64,000 nt of DNA from Pempheris klunzingeri. Lineage: Eukaryota; Chordata; Actinopteri; Acropomatiformes; Pempheridae. The stretch is from assembly GCF_042242105.1 (NCBI RefSeq), contig NC_092017.1:17136432-17200431 (forward strand). Direction: 5' to 3'. Below are positions 1 to 22,702 of the stretch, piece by piece. Numbering within the stretch: the first letter of the stretch is position 1; the number at the start of each line of letters is the position of its first letter. The notes beneath the pieces are model-generated. The model was given only the letters and a program-made list of their open reading frames with translations, did no database searches and had not been told where the DNA came from. Made by a program: the position numbers and the translations under genes.

Positions 1-119
1 TCTCATTGGGCTGGTGAGGTATGACTGTGCGGCTTAATGTTGATCATCATGATAACGTTACACTGAATGTTGATAGGTGAAGGCAGTAGGTGTGGATGTG
101 TGTGGATCTCCAAGTTTAC

Positions 120-11732
<11,613 letters not shown>

Positions 11733-12010
11733 TCCCACACACTGACTGTCACGCCGGCTGAGGCTTTTCAACTATTTCACTATTCCTTCAATCGATTCTG
11801 TGTTTTCTGCGATTCAGCTACCAAAAACGGGTTCTGGCTTCAAAGGCACTCCCTGTCATAACTCAGTGCTCTTCCGTGAACTCGGGAGAAACCAGGCTAG
11901 GCAGGGTCCTGTGTGCATTGGCGGCTCGGCATGCCTGCTCTCCGGCTGATCACCGACTGATGAGGAAGCACCACCACTAGCGGGTCTGCTAGCTGCGTAG
12001 CATCGCGAGA
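11733..12010 (-). promoter_or_regulatory. ppp1r2: ppp1r2 5' UTR and promoter region
   Basis: This region immediately precedes the inhibitor-2 start codon and is richer in G+C and CpG than the surrounding intron and intergenic sequence. An inverted CCAAT box (ATTGG, 11917-11921) and a CGCGAGA word near 12004 are visible. Such features are typical of TATA-less housekeeping promoters. The transcription start cannot be placed by eye. Confidence 0.5.
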
Positions 12011-13294
12011 TATTACGAGATTTCACACCGTCCTATTTAAATTACACATGCTGCCTCTCTGTGCTCGGAAATTTCAATGTCATGAGGGCGACTTTATACA
12101 TTTTGTCTCAAATTATGTGGACCGCAACCACAGTAGTATTTCAGGCTATGTTGGTGTACTTTATGAGGCAATCCAAACCCAAAGTTTCTTCTGAGTGGAA
12201 GGAGGAGGAGGACAATATGTGTATGAAATCGTGCCATCTTTACTCATTATAATTTGGATTTCAAGACAAGATATTTGAAGGGGAAATTCACAATGTCACA
12301 GTAGACAGGAGGAGATATTAAAAAAATATTTTGTATGATTAAGACAGAGGAATAATAAAAATAGAAACAATATGATATACAAAAGGGGAATTAAAAAAAA
12401 AGAAGGGGGAGATATTAGAAAGTATGGCACATTGTGACGTGGGGTAAAAAGATGAATAAATATATTGCACAGATTGAGGTTGTTTTGAATAAATATAGTG
12501 CCATTATTGCCAGTGCTGGTTGCAGAGTCTGACAGCTGCAGGAAGTAAGGACCTGCGATATCGCTCCTTCACACACTGAGGGTGGTGGAGTCTCTCGCTG
12601 AAGGAGCTCTCCAGTGTTGTCACTGTGTCCTTCATGGGATGGGAGTCTTTCCGTCTCATGGATGATAGCTTTGATAGCTATCATCCTCATCATTTTCTCA
12701 AACAAAAGGTAGATTTTATTTTACTTCTATCTAAAATCCTAATGATTTGTGTATCTACAACCCAACAATATAACAGATTTTTTCAAAAATCCATCCTCTT
12801 CCATCAAATTGCTCTGCCCTTTTGCCTTTACTTGTATTACATTGTTGTGCATTTTAATGGTCCCTCTCTGCTTTGAGTCCATCCCCAAAAAAAGTGCTTG
12901 AACAACAACATACATCCAAATAAGAAGCCATTTAATTGCCACTCTAAACAACGAAGACACACAAGAATACAAATGATTTCTGCTAACAATAACACACTAC
13001 AATTTACCCTCTAAATGTAATTTTTTCATTTCATGCTCTAAACCCCTGTAAAATTCATCTCTTTACAGACTCCCACCTTGCCATCATTTATCTGCACTCA
13101 TGTTGGTTAATATCTCCCACAGCACTTGAAGGCACCATTAAACTGAATGGGCAGGCAGATGAGTCAGGGGGGAGAGAATATAGCACATGAACTACATATC
13201 TGAAGAACATTCAAGAAAGATCAGGCTGAGAGGCAAGCCTTTGTCCTCTTAGCAAAGAAATGCTGCACAGTTAAAGTTGATGTCATTCTAGGCT
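12011..13294. other. Intergenic spacer between ppp1r2 promoter and ankub1 3' end
   Basis: AT-rich sequence with one dispersed-repeat-like segment (12505-12720). No supported gene is present. A short frame at 12061-12252 has no recognisable motif. Confidence 0.6.
12505..12720 (-). mobile_element. Fragment of a dispersed fish repeat (possible non-LTR retroelement remnant)
   Basis: The segment around the words GACAGCTGCAGGAAG and GGACCTGCGATATCGCTCC resembles a sequence I associate with many fish genomic clones. Read on the minus strand it gives a short degraded coding-like stretch. It includes a hairpin at 12661-12683 with 9-bp arms. Family assignment is uncertain. A repeat-library search would decide. 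Confidence 0.35.
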
Positions 13295-13300
13295 TTATTT
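13295..13300 (-). terminator. ankub1: Candidate ankub1 polyadenylation signal
   Basis: TTTATT on the plus strand is AATAAA on the minus strand. It is the first such hexamer I find downstream of the ankub1 stop codon (13881). It implies a 3' UTR of roughly 0.6 kb. There is no transcript support, so it is tentative. Confidence 0.4.
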
Positions 13301-13880
13301 ATATTTTCCACAGTTTAAGTGTGCTTGTAGATCGCTCAACAGCTTGTTTTTGAACCATCAGCACCCACTGCTTTGCTTAAAAGTGCTTCCATGAAATTGC
13401 TTCCAGTAAAAACCTCAAAGACCAATTCTTGTCTTTATCCAGTGTTTTCCTTGCTGCACCTACACACATAGTGAGAGCACAAGATGCAGTATGTAGCCAT
13501 GAAACCAAAGCAAGTCATTTCACCTAGACCTACAAGGGTAGTCCTAACTTGGACTTTTGTCAAACACAACATTGCACTCATGAATCGTTTCACTTCCTGT
13601 TTGTAAGTTTAATGTATCAGTGTATTAGTAAATGCATTGAAGTATCCATTACGCCTGTCTACCTGTCTGTCTGTGGAGAACAATAAACGCCAAAGATCTG
13701 GCTGAAGAAATACAAACAGGTTTCACCAACACATTAAGCCTGAGATACACTCCTCAGTTGTCACTCTGAAGGATTCTTCGTTGTCCACAGCGTTTCAGGA
13801 AGCCGATAGGAGATCTACATGCCGCTGATGAGCTGACGAGTGGCAGATCTCAATAGGACTGGCACCAGGGTCCATAAGTA

Positions 13881-13962
13881 TCAGGCCATGGTGTGGACAC
13901 GCTTCCTGATCAGGGTCCGTGCTATGCTCAGCTGCTTCAACCAAGGCTTCTCTGTGAAGGTT
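13881..13962 (-). CDS. ankub1: ankub1 coding exon 6 (C-terminal exon)
   Basis: 82 bp of coding sequence after acceptor CTTGCACAG. In the frame set by exon 5 it reads [20 protein letters not shown], then RVHTMA and stop. The longer open frame through the same DNA is a different frame and is not the protein. EKPWL and IARTL agree with my memory of the mammalian C terminus. Confidence 0.8.
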
Positions 13963-16156
13963 CTGTGCAAGAGAAACATACATCAACATAAGTAAAGCAA
14001 TTTTTGCTTCACTGCTGTATAATAATTCATGAGACCCGTCAGGAAGTGTTTTTATTACTCATGAACATAGAGACCTGGCTATAGTTAAGCAGTGTATGGC
14101 ATTTTCTCTCGAAGTTCGTCGACAGTGGTGAGAGAAGGACTCCAGAGTCGTCGTCAGATGATGGGAAGATTTTGATGATGCGCTGACAAACATCGGCTGG
14201 GGAACGCTTCCTCTGGTGATTGGAGGGAGTATAAACTTGCTTCTGCTGTCTTTCTTGTTGATCACATCCAATGAACCTTCCTCTCTTCTTTTTGCATCCT
14301 CTTTCTGGTTTTTCTGTATCGCTTTGAAGTCACCGGGGTTCACAGACACTAGGCTGGATAGTTGGGGTGGTGTCTGTTTGGAGGGGAGGTCTGATACTGA
14401 GTTGCTGATCTGAGGTGAGGGCTGCAAAGCTTTGGCCATGATTTCTCTATTTGATTTGGTAAGAGCTTTCCTGGATTTGGATGACATATTTGGCTGGTTA
14501 AAGCCATCTACCAGCAACACATCCACCACCCTGGCTTGAAAGGCAGCACTGGTGTACTGGCATCGATGGGAGGCTGCCCTTTTCTGCCCCAAAATCACCC
14601 AGCATTTTATCTGGAGGTAGATACGCATGGGCAGGGGTATGTTCTGCAGGGAAACTACCGAGCACAGCTTGTTGGCTAAGTAGCGCACACAATCCCTGTG
14701 ACCACACTGAAGAGCAACTTTCAGAGGGTCACGACCTCCAGGGTCCCGACAAGCCAAGGCCAGTAGGTTCTTGGTGATGAAGAGTTTGAGGATGAGGAGC
14801 TGACTGCTCTCTACAGCTGTGTGGACGGGACACTTTCCGGTGTCTCGGTGGGAGGTTTGGTGGCACCACTGGCGGTACGGATGGACTCCCACTGGTTCCT
14901 CAGCATGCACCCCCTTCTCCAGGAGCCAGCTTGCCAGGTCCAGATGGCCCAGAGACGCAGCGATGTAGAGTGCTACCTGCAGCTGAAACCTGGGAAAGCA
15001 GAACAAGAGAGATTCACCTCTGTGTGTATGATTGCATGAAGGATAATCTGCACATGTAGGACATTGCTGACCTCATTACAGGCTTGTTCTCAGATAGGTG
15101 GCTCTGGACTGTCAGTTTGTGGCCTAGGAGGCAACCCTGGAGAAACTCCACCCACCCATCCCACGTGTCCAAACGGAGAGTAGTGCCTTTGTCAAAAACA
15201 CCAAAACATTGTATGGATTTCAGAAAAGAGACAGAAAACTATTGAATCTAGTTGCAATGTGCAACAAGCTGATAACTCATCTGTAGGTTGAAACCTACTA
15301 TTTTGGAGCTTTAGTATCTATACTTTTGTCAAATTAAACCCATCAGTCACATGGCATGGCTGTGGCCATACCCACTGCAATGGCATAGTCTAAGAGCTGG
15401 TTGCAGTCATAGAGCTGCACACCGGAAGGCGTGCTCAGTCTGAAGGTGCTGACAGGAAGGCCGCTTTGTATGGACACCACAGTTTTCAATCTGGCCACGG
15501 ACATATGCAGCAGAGCCTCGCTTCCCATGATTGGTAAGGTTTCTCCTGTCACAGCATTGAACACATGCATCACAGGCCTTCTGTCAGTCTGAAAAAACAA
15601 AACAGGGTTTAAAGTGACAGGTGTTAGTTTCTTAATTTAATTTGAATTTAACATTTTCAGTTCAGTGTGAAATACAGCACAGCTAGTACCTAAAATACTC
15701 CTATAATCTTTCCCACACTGTCAAAAAAAGGAGGTGTTTGCTGCCACTCTGTGGTTGACATGTACAATTACATAAAACCAGGTGCCACCTTACATTATTG
15801 AAAAGACTGAAATATACTGATTTGTCTACGTAACTTTGGTAAGGTAACCTTGAACCTGGAATGCTCTTTAAATGTGGATCTATCTGCAAAAGCTCTGTAA
15901 ATGGTTTAGCATCTGTCACGCAAAAGATTTTGACTGAGTACATGTATTTAAATAGGCGTTTGAGGACCAGGGGTGAACCATTACAGTGGGCAAAAATGTC
16001 TCTTTGAAATGATCAAAAGATGTGAAATGTCAAAACAAAGTGACCCAGACAAGAGTAAATCTGGAGAGTGAAACTGGACCAACACGCTGTGAGGCCTGTA
16101 GAAAACAACTGTTTTTATGAGAGGGTGTTACATGACAACAAAAGCTGACAAAAGGG

Positions 16157-16196
<40 letters not shown>

Positions 16197-17619
16197 ACCA
16201 CTGTCAACTTTTACACAAGGTTGCTTAGTGATGAGCCTGGAATGTGTCCCAATACCAAAAACTGAATAATGGGGACAAACTAAAGATCTCAGGCAGCCAT
16301 TTCTGTCTAAATTACTGCTCACATGGGACCATCGTTTTTTCCAATTAGTGCACTTGTTTGACATTAAATTCAGTCACTGTAAGAAGGAAGTCTTTGATGT
16401 GAAAAATCCCTAGCAATGATTGTAGTGAGTGAAGGGACTGCTGGTCTCTCAACATACATCCCACCCTTGTTTGCCCTGTAGGAAATGATAGTGGAATGAA
16501 ATGTGGATGAAGACCAGCTAGTTTATAAATAGATTTTGTTAAACCTCAAAATTGTGTTAAATTACAATGCAGAACGTCTGTCGGTTTACAAGTGATTCAA
16601 CAAAAAATATAATTCCTGTTCTTGGGTCCAGAATGTATAAAATATATATATATATTATGGGTTTGGCTCAGTTTAGTAAAGAAAGGCTCAGCATAAAGCT
16701 TAAATAATGCTGAAGTGTTACAGAGCAAGGCACCGACCTTCCTTTAAATTGATGGATTGGGGTAAAATCTCAGGAAAAAAGAAGTGAGTTTGACTTTCAT
16801 TACATTTTTTGAACTGATTTGAAAGTTGTGGTAGCATTAGTGATACGTTTTTTCCAAATGTTCACATACAAAAGTCTCCTGAAATATCATCTACTCTTTT
16901 TATTTTTGTTATTTTTATTTTGGTATCAGCACTGCACTGCAGTTACCCCTTTATGGAAAGCATTTTTAATTTAAAGTGTGGGCCTGCAACAAAGACGCAC
17001 TCCAGCATCCCCTCTCAACGTGCATAGAATGTATTTAAAGCAAATCCCAACACAGCTGCAAATCTCTAAAACCTTTTGGGTGTTTTAATACCTTTATCAG
17101 GCATCGGAGTGCGCTGCCACTTGTGATGCCCACGTCACACAGAGCCCAGCTGTCCTGCAGAGCTGCACCCCCATAGCTCAGCTCCAGATGCTGCCGGACC
17201 TGCTTGTCATTGTAAAGTTGCACAAGAAAGTTATCCTACAGAAAGGAACAGAGGGGAAATACATGGAGCTGTGTTAGAGTATTGAGTCACAACTTGTGTC
17301 TGTGTTATTTTCAGTGCATGCACATACAAATACATTTGTAATGTTGTTTTGCAATAGTATTTTACCATTACAAAGATCATTACCTCAAAGCTATGATAAA
17401 CTCATCAAATAGTCTATTTTCCCTCTTATAATACAGCCAAATAACCAGGAAGATTTTGTAAAATGCAGTCAAGAAATTAAGGTCCATTAACAGTGATGGC
17501 CCTGGGTCAGTACTGGAGCTGTTTATCACCTTCACCCTCTGCTTCATGGCCCCCACGGTCTGATCTGAAGGGACGTCAAATGGCTCACAGCAGCCCTCGA
17601 AGCAGATGAAGACCCTCAT
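13881..17619 (-). CDS. ankub1: Ankyrin repeat and ubiquitin domain-containing protein 1, complete
   Basis: Six coding exons join on the minus strand: 17619-17530, 17235-17092, 15588-15372, 15186-15072, 14989-14075 and 13962-13881. They total 1563 nt, 520 codons plus stop. All introns are GT-AG and phases agree (0, 0, 1, 2, 2). Residues 1-78 form a ubiquitin-like fold segment (start [16 protein letters not shown]). Residues 79-155 look like a second ubiquitin-like segment ([10 protein letters not shown] and onward). Residues 190-300 carry ankyrin-type helices ([56 protein letters not shown]). A basic, Ser-rich, low-complexity tail follows, ending in a conserved [11 protein letters not shown]...[14 protein letters not shown] block. 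The order matches mammalian ANKUB1. Its molecular function is not established; by domains it is a likely scaffold or adaptor. Confidence 0.93.
14075..14989 (-). CDS. ankub1: ankub1 coding exon 5 (ankyrin repeats and Ser-rich tail)
   Basis: 915 bp, acceptor TTTCCCAG. It encodes residues 190-493: the ankyrin helices, the [12 protein letters not shown] segment, [21 protein letters not shown], a basic Ser/Lys/Gln-rich region and [12 protein letters not shown]. The donor AG|GTCTCT is weak. Reading through it would add only a few residues before a stop near 14060. The spliced version restores family similarity. Confidence 0.93.
15072..15186 (-). CDS. ankub1: ankub1 coding exon 4
   Basis: 115 bp, acceptor GACAAAG, donor ATGAG|GTCAGC. 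It encodes [20 protein letters not shown] through SENKPVM (residues 152-188). This matches the linker between the ubiquitin-like and ankyrin parts, including the WDGW and GCLLG motifs. It is too short to stand out as an open frame and was recovered by phase and similarity. Confidence 0.9.
15372..15588 (-). CDS. ankub1: ankub1 coding exon 3 (second ubiquitin-like segment)
   Basis: 217 bp, acceptor TTTTTTCAG, donor GTGG|GTATGG. It encodes residues 79-150 plus one base. The [11 protein letters not shown] segment corresponds to YDCNTLKDYQT in the human protein. Open frame runs past the donor for a few codons, but similarity stops exactly at the splice site. Confidence 0.92.
15589..17091 (-). other. 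ankub1 intron 2
   Basis: 1.5 kb with an AC microsatellite (16161-16194) and a short AT run near 16645. No exon-like sequence is seen. Confidence 0.7.
16161..16194. repeat. (AC)n microsatellite
   Basis: About 17 uninterrupted AC units within ankub1 intron 2. Confidence 0.96.
17092..17235 (-). CDS. ankub1: ankub1 coding exon 2 (end of first ubiquitin-like domain)
   Basis: 144 bp, 48 codons, acceptor TTTCTGTAG, donor AAAG|GTATTA. It encodes residues 31-78, with the ubiquitin-like signature [20 protein letters not shown] followed by [12 protein letters not shown]. This parallels the human LELMYAGAALKDSWSL region. Confidence 0.94.
17530..17619 (-). CDS. ankub1: ankub1 coding exon 1
   Basis: 90 bp, 30 codons, starting [10 protein letters not shown] with A at -3. 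The donor is GTGAAG|GTGATA, phase 0. An in-frame ATG further upstream (17727) would read straight through a (CA)n run in the leader, so the internal ATG, which matches the family start, is preferred. Confidence 0.92.
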
Positions 17620-19380
17620 GGTCGGGACAGCCGTCCTCCGTCTGTTCGTCTCCTCTGTGGGGCTCTGGTCAGACAGAGGAGTGCGTGTGTGTGTGTGTGT
17701 GTGTGTGGTGACTTTCTTCAGAGGCAAAGTCGTTGTCAGGAGGGGGGCAGGAGCTGGGTGAGCAGGGTTTGGGATGCAGAGTGGAATCTAACAAGTCAAC
17801 AAAAGACAAAGGTTATAAATCCAAATTATCTAATAGTTGCTTTCAAAAGATTATATTTTATAAAAAGTCAATTGGGCAGACTTCGATTAACCTTGACTTA
17901 TCTTCTTGGCTTGTTGACGTGACGTTTTGCACGTTTACTCTTGGTCACAAAGTTCAGGTGTTTCTTATCTTGTACAGCCTTTTTAAGTAGATAGTCAAAG
18001 ATGTACAATAACTAACAGTGTGTAAGCAAAAAAATTATGTTTTACATGTGACTCCATTTGGAAACTTGGTCCTGAGTCTTACATCAGCTGCTCTCTCTGC
18101 CTTTTATTGGGAGACAAAGGGACTACCTACTGGGTTCACACTTGGAGGAACATTTCAGTTTTTATTTGAAATGTTCTGTGATGGTTTTACAGGAGACTGC
18201 TAATTTGCATTTGACCTTTTAAAGTCTGAAGCTGTCCACACAGTTTTTGTGTCCCATCTTGGCTTGGAGCAAGCAGTGAATCTGTTTCTCAAAGTCCCAG
18301 AACCTGCAAGTTGTGATGATTTTGGATTTCCGTGCAAAAATGAGAACAGAATGGACATTAATGTTGTATAATCCTTTCAGGGAAATAAAAGAGGCATAAT
18401 ACCTTCGGGCTTTCTTACTCTCTTTTACCACCCTGAACTTTGAATTTTACATCTACATTTACATCGTTTTAATTTAAAGTGTAGCGCTTTCATATGTTAT
18501 TGTTTGAATGATCTGTACATCCTATGTTTGATCAACTTTATAGAGAAATATAATTCTATGTTCTTGACATCTATGGTTTTATTTTATTGGTATGTAATTA
18601 AATGTTCAGTAACCAGCACTGGTTAATTAGAAAGGAGCACTGTAATTTCCACTATTTTATGGATGACTAAATTGCATCTTGAATATTTATACTTTTTTCT
18701 TAAGGTTCACTGCCAAGGATGAATCTGTACTCAGAGACTATGGTAAAAACAGCTAAATGTAGGTCGATAAAAATGAAAAGTACTCATTAAGAAGAGTCAC
18801 CAGACTTTTAATGCTTTGTGTGGTCATACTTCTCCCTAGATAATATTGAGAACTTATACCAAAGCACCACATTTTAGTAAACAGACTCATTATATGTTAT
18901 GGACATAAAGGTTTATTCTACGAAGTAATTATTATCTACACGTGTGTCATTACATGCCTTAGCCTACATCATTACATTACAGAACTAGTAGATAAACTTG
19001 TTTATTTTCCTGCTCTGGTCCTTGGCATGCATATAAAAGCCTTGGACTTGTGGAATGCAGCAATAAACACTTACTGTACAGGAGGGATCCCTTAAAGAGA
19101 AGGTGCACCCCACTTACTATAGAGGGTGCCAGAGATTTAAAAGAGTAAACTGTTCTCAATATGTTTTTGAGGGGGAAGGGTGACAACATTTGTGCTGATG
19201 AAAAAGACCATATCCTATTTCCAACTTAAAATACATACTTCCTTTGAATATTCCATTCTGCTGCCAGTTAATTTCACACTACACTGATGCAGCTGTAGTG
19301 CAGCTGTAAATATAGAACCAGCTGCTCGGTTCAGGCAGCTCATGAGACTATAAGAGGCTGCAAATGCTTATGTGTGCCGT
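17620..19380. other. Divergent spacer between ankub1 and rnf13
   Basis: The two genes point away from each other across about 1.8 kb. The ankub1 leader includes a GT run (17685-17707). The rest is AT-rich with no supported gene. One exon-like segment on the minus strand (18232-18306) is described among the findings. Confidence 0.6.
17685..17707. repeat. (GT)n run in the ankub1 5' flank or leader
   Basis: About eleven GT units about 70 bp upstream of the ankub1 start codon, read as (AC)n in the sense of the gene. If transcribed it lies in the 5' UTR. Confidence 0.9.
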
Positions 19381-19389
19381 CCATGGTGG

Positions 19390-19500
19390 CATCACGTGGA
19401 TATGTTTACGTCTGGAGTCATTTCCGGATTGGAATGATTGACAGATGCTTCGTCCAATCAGAAGCCGAATGTCGAGCGGCGCATGGGGCGGAAGTTTGCG
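19390..19500 (+). promoter_or_regulatory. rnf13: Probable rnf13 core promoter
   Basis: A cluster of classic promoter words sits just upstream of the first rnf13 exon: TCACGTGG E-box (19392-19399), an inverted ETS word TTTCCGGA, an inverted CCAAT (ATTGG about 19428), a direct CCAATCA (19454-19460) and an overlapping Sp1/ETS word GGGCGGAAGT (19486-19495). No TATA box is evident. The placement fits a TATA-less housekeeping promoter. The exact start is not determinable. Confidence 0.6.
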
Positions 19501-19696
19501 CTCTCACATGAAAGAAAGAAGCTAGCGGAGCGGATTAAACTGTAACGTTTACCTTCATTTTCCGCACACGGGATGAAGCGCATCCAAAATCTTCGACTTT
19601 GTGCATGTTCCTTGACACGACTCATTGTAACGGAGAGCGATGTCCTTGCCAGCAGCTAAACGTTTGGACGAGATAAACCTCCAGGCAGAAATAAAG
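19501..19696 (+). other. rnf13: rnf13 5' noncoding exon 1 (5' end approximate)
   Basis: Ends at donor ATAAAG|GTAAAC (19696/19697), which would splice to the acceptor CTCTTGTAG at 22563. Reading this exon onto the next gives only short upstream ORFs, so the exon is leader. The transcription start is inferred from the promoter motifs, not observed. Confidence 0.6.
19573..19659 (+). other. Upstream ORF in the rnf13 leader
   Basis: An ATG at 19573 opens a 28-codon frame starting MKRIQNLRLCACSL that stops within the same leader exon. If the transcription start lies upstream of it, it precedes the true start codon and could lower translation of rnf13. Confidence 0.4.
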
Positions 19697-22569
19697 GTAA
19701 ACACCCGCTACCAGCCCGCTAGCTACTTCTGCTACCGTCATGCTAACTCGGGTACACGGTGCTCTGTGTTTGAGGACCTCTGAGGGGCTCCACACCAGAC
19801 CACTCGTGCATTTATGTGTGTAAATACACCACAGAGGACTCCAGCTATCTCACGTTAACGCCACCACAAGCATATAGTTGTAAAAACTTGCCTTCATCCT
19901 GTAAACCAGAACTAGAGAGTGATATTTGGGGTGATTAAGTTTAACGCAATTTTCTGATGTCCACTTACTGTTGGCAATGTTGACAACATGTCTTACAGTT
20001 TGCAGTTTAAACTCTGTTCATAATTGCATTTAGGTTTAGCCTCAATGTTACTCCATAGTGTTATTTTTTTAGATGAATTGTGTTGCAGTCATTTGATGTT
20101 TAGTCATCACCTGCCTGCAGTTGTCATGATGACTGATGCTGCTTTCACTTCCCCCTTTAAATCTTTGTAATTCTGAAGAATCTCAATCTCAGACAGTTGC
20201 AGTGCTATGTACCACCCTATCATATGTTTTATGATATGCATTTGTGTCACAGATGAGACCCTGCAGGTAATTTGTAAAGCCACAACTGCTTTTATGATGA
20301 CCTGTTTGTTTGTCTGTGAAAATGCTGTGTGCCACCTGTCATTTAGTGCACATAAACATTAGGGTTGGGCCATATGATGATGAACACTGAGAGAAGATAG
20401 AACAGGTTAGGTTGTTTGAATCAGTATAATGTAGCACCTTGATTTGTCAAGTATTTAATTCTGCCAACAACAGACATTCACATTATGTTATTTTATTGTA
20501 TAAACAGGTCATCAGTTCCGTTTCCTGTTCATTTACTGTCTTGTGATACGTATCAGTATTGCAGTTAAAGCAACATGTACGTAAATAGAATAAATTATCC
20601 ATAATCTCCAATCAGTATAGATTGAATTATGTCTCTCCCTTGTGAATTTAGGTAATGTATGAATGTTGCGACGATGTTGCCATGAATATAAGTTTTGCCC
20701 ATATCTCCCATTTCCAGGATAAATGTGGGTAGATAAATGGCACCCTTTAAGAAATGGGTTAAAATATCTGACTTCACTTTACACATAAAGTGTAAATCAG
20801 GCGACGCTCTCACACAGAGCAGCATTCTTTACTGGAGGTGCTGAGTGAGTTACACCGTGTTTTGTGGGAAATGGCAGCAGCAGCATTAGTAGGACAGTAG
20901 AGATGGGAAGTTATGTAACGAAACCTCTCTCCTGCTGTAGACAAACGTGATTAGGGCTTAGAATTGAACTTCAGTACTTTTAAAGTGAATTGTGCAGATT
21001 GAGCGGATAAGGCAGGTGTGATTTCATGAGCAGATCTATATTTTCTTAGCAGAAAGATGCATTCAGTGGGTTTATCAGTTTATTTGGGCACGGTGATCAG
21101 TTATTTTCTTCATATTTTACTGTCATATCATTTGATATTTGCATGGCTAAAGTAATTTCCAACTTAGTGCGTATTTCTAAAAGATATTTCTAAAATCTTG
21201 TTTAGTTTTAGGCATCAGTGTGACCGTCTGGATCTTATACCTTTGAAGACTTTACATGCTTGGACAAAAAAAAGCAAATTTGTCTGACATGTTTTCTACA
21301 TTTGAGCTTAAGCGATGTAGTGATGCTGCTGCGTAGACATAGTGTAGTTTAGGTGCTGCCGAAGCTGTGTTTTCTAGATGTCCCCATCTGTTGGAAGCTT
21401 TACTCCGACAGTACAATGGAACGAAAAGTCTTTAGGAGTAATTTAATGACCGGATCCTGCCCCTTCTCACACACCCATCATGCTTCTATTAGAAAGCGCC
21501 CTCATTGTCTTGAAAATGTACACAACAGCCCAACATTCAAACAGCACTTCCCTACTTTGCAGCTTGGCAATGCAGCTTAGTGGTCTAAACCCTGGAAAGC
21601 CCTTAGCTGTTGGTTTCTCCTGCACTGATCACATGCTGCCCTCTGCTTTGTGAGCCTTTGTCCCCCTTATGCCATTATTTTAGGCCAGAAGCTCACTCCG
21701 GTCTTTATGAGGCAACGGGCCGGCTAAGAAACACAACAGACAGATGCATGAAGCCTCACAGGAGCTGACATGAAGACAGTCCTGATGCTGAGCCGAGATA
21801 CATAGATAAGAACAGTGAAAAGAAAGTGTGGAGGAGTATCCGCTCGGCTTTGGCGCTATTGCAGGGGATTGAATTCAGTATTGGGAAAGTGTGATCTGTT
21901 CGTTCACTAAATGTGTTCTGCAGGCTGAAATTTGACTAAATTCCACTTCAATTGAACCTCCAGCGGGCGTGTACATGTGGAGTGAGATAATGGAAAGAGC
22001 AGACTCAGGAGTGGAACAGGCCAAGAACCTGAAAATAGCATGAAACTGTCCACCGTGTTGACAGCTGAATCCCAGAACAGTGTTTGACAAAGTTGTTATC
22101 AGCCAAATATGGATTTATTTTTCTCGCTAAACTCGCCATCATCACACCTGCAAAGTTGCTTCGTAGTAGCTCAGCTTGACCCCAGGCGTCTCTTTGAAAA
22201 AAAGTAAACAATACAATTATTTCCTTAAGTGTCACCGTTATTTGAGAGTTGAGTGAAGTTCACCTTGTGCAAAATCACATTACCGCTATCTAGCATATGT
22301 GTACCACCTTATTGTAAGGAGAAGTGCAGTAAAGTAGCTTGAAATAACACCTTATGTTAAACTATGTTCCAGGTTTAATCGTTTCTTACCAAATATTGTT
22401 ATTTTTAATGTGGGTGGTTGTGTGACCAAACTGAAGAGTAGGTGCTACTGATACAAGCCTTATTTGAGAATTAAATTTTTCAATTTTAATTGACATATTG
22501 AAATCAAGATAGTTCAACACTGTTCTATCCTCACAGACTCACTGACGTTTGTGTCTCTTGTAGGAGTGA
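19640..22569 (+). other. Upstream ORF spanning the first rnf13 splice junction
   Basis: The ATG at 19640 gives MSLPAAKRLDEINLQAEIK up to the donor, and the next exon adds Glu and then TGA (22564-22569). The result is a 20-residue upstream ORF that exists only in spliced mRNA. It is unrelated to the RNF13 protein. Confidence 0.45.
19697..22563 (+). other. rnf13 intron 1
   Basis: 2.9 kb, GT-AG. No dispersed element or second leader exon can be recognised with confidence. Confidence 0.6.
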
Positions 22570-22669
22570 CGACAGCAGGTGGTGTATTGGGGTTCCCCTG
22601 CAGGCCAGTGTGCATGGTCATTTGCATGTGTGTGTCTTGAGTGGCATAGCAGCGGGGGGTTGTAACGTG

Positions 22670-22702
22670 ATGCCAAGATGCTGCTGTCCCTGGGAATGCT
22701 GA
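22670..22702 (+). other. Upstream ORF overlapping the rnf13 start codon
   Basis: An ATG with G at -3 lies eight bases before the rnf13 ATG, in another frame, and runs for ten codons to a TGA at 22700-22702, past the main start. A further nine-codon frame including stop occurs at 22614-22640. Ribosomes starting here would miss the main start unless it is bypassed by leaky scanning. Confidence 0.6.

Noticed and set aside
13795..13989. 64-codon frame covering the ankub1 final exon
   Set aside because: It is in a different frame from that imposed by exon 5. The spliced frame gives the conserved [14 protein letters not shown] ending and a stop at 13881.
17620..17727. Upstream in-frame ATG extending ankub1 by 36 codons
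   Set aside because: The extension reads through a CA repeat and has no counterpart in the family, whose members start at MRxFI.
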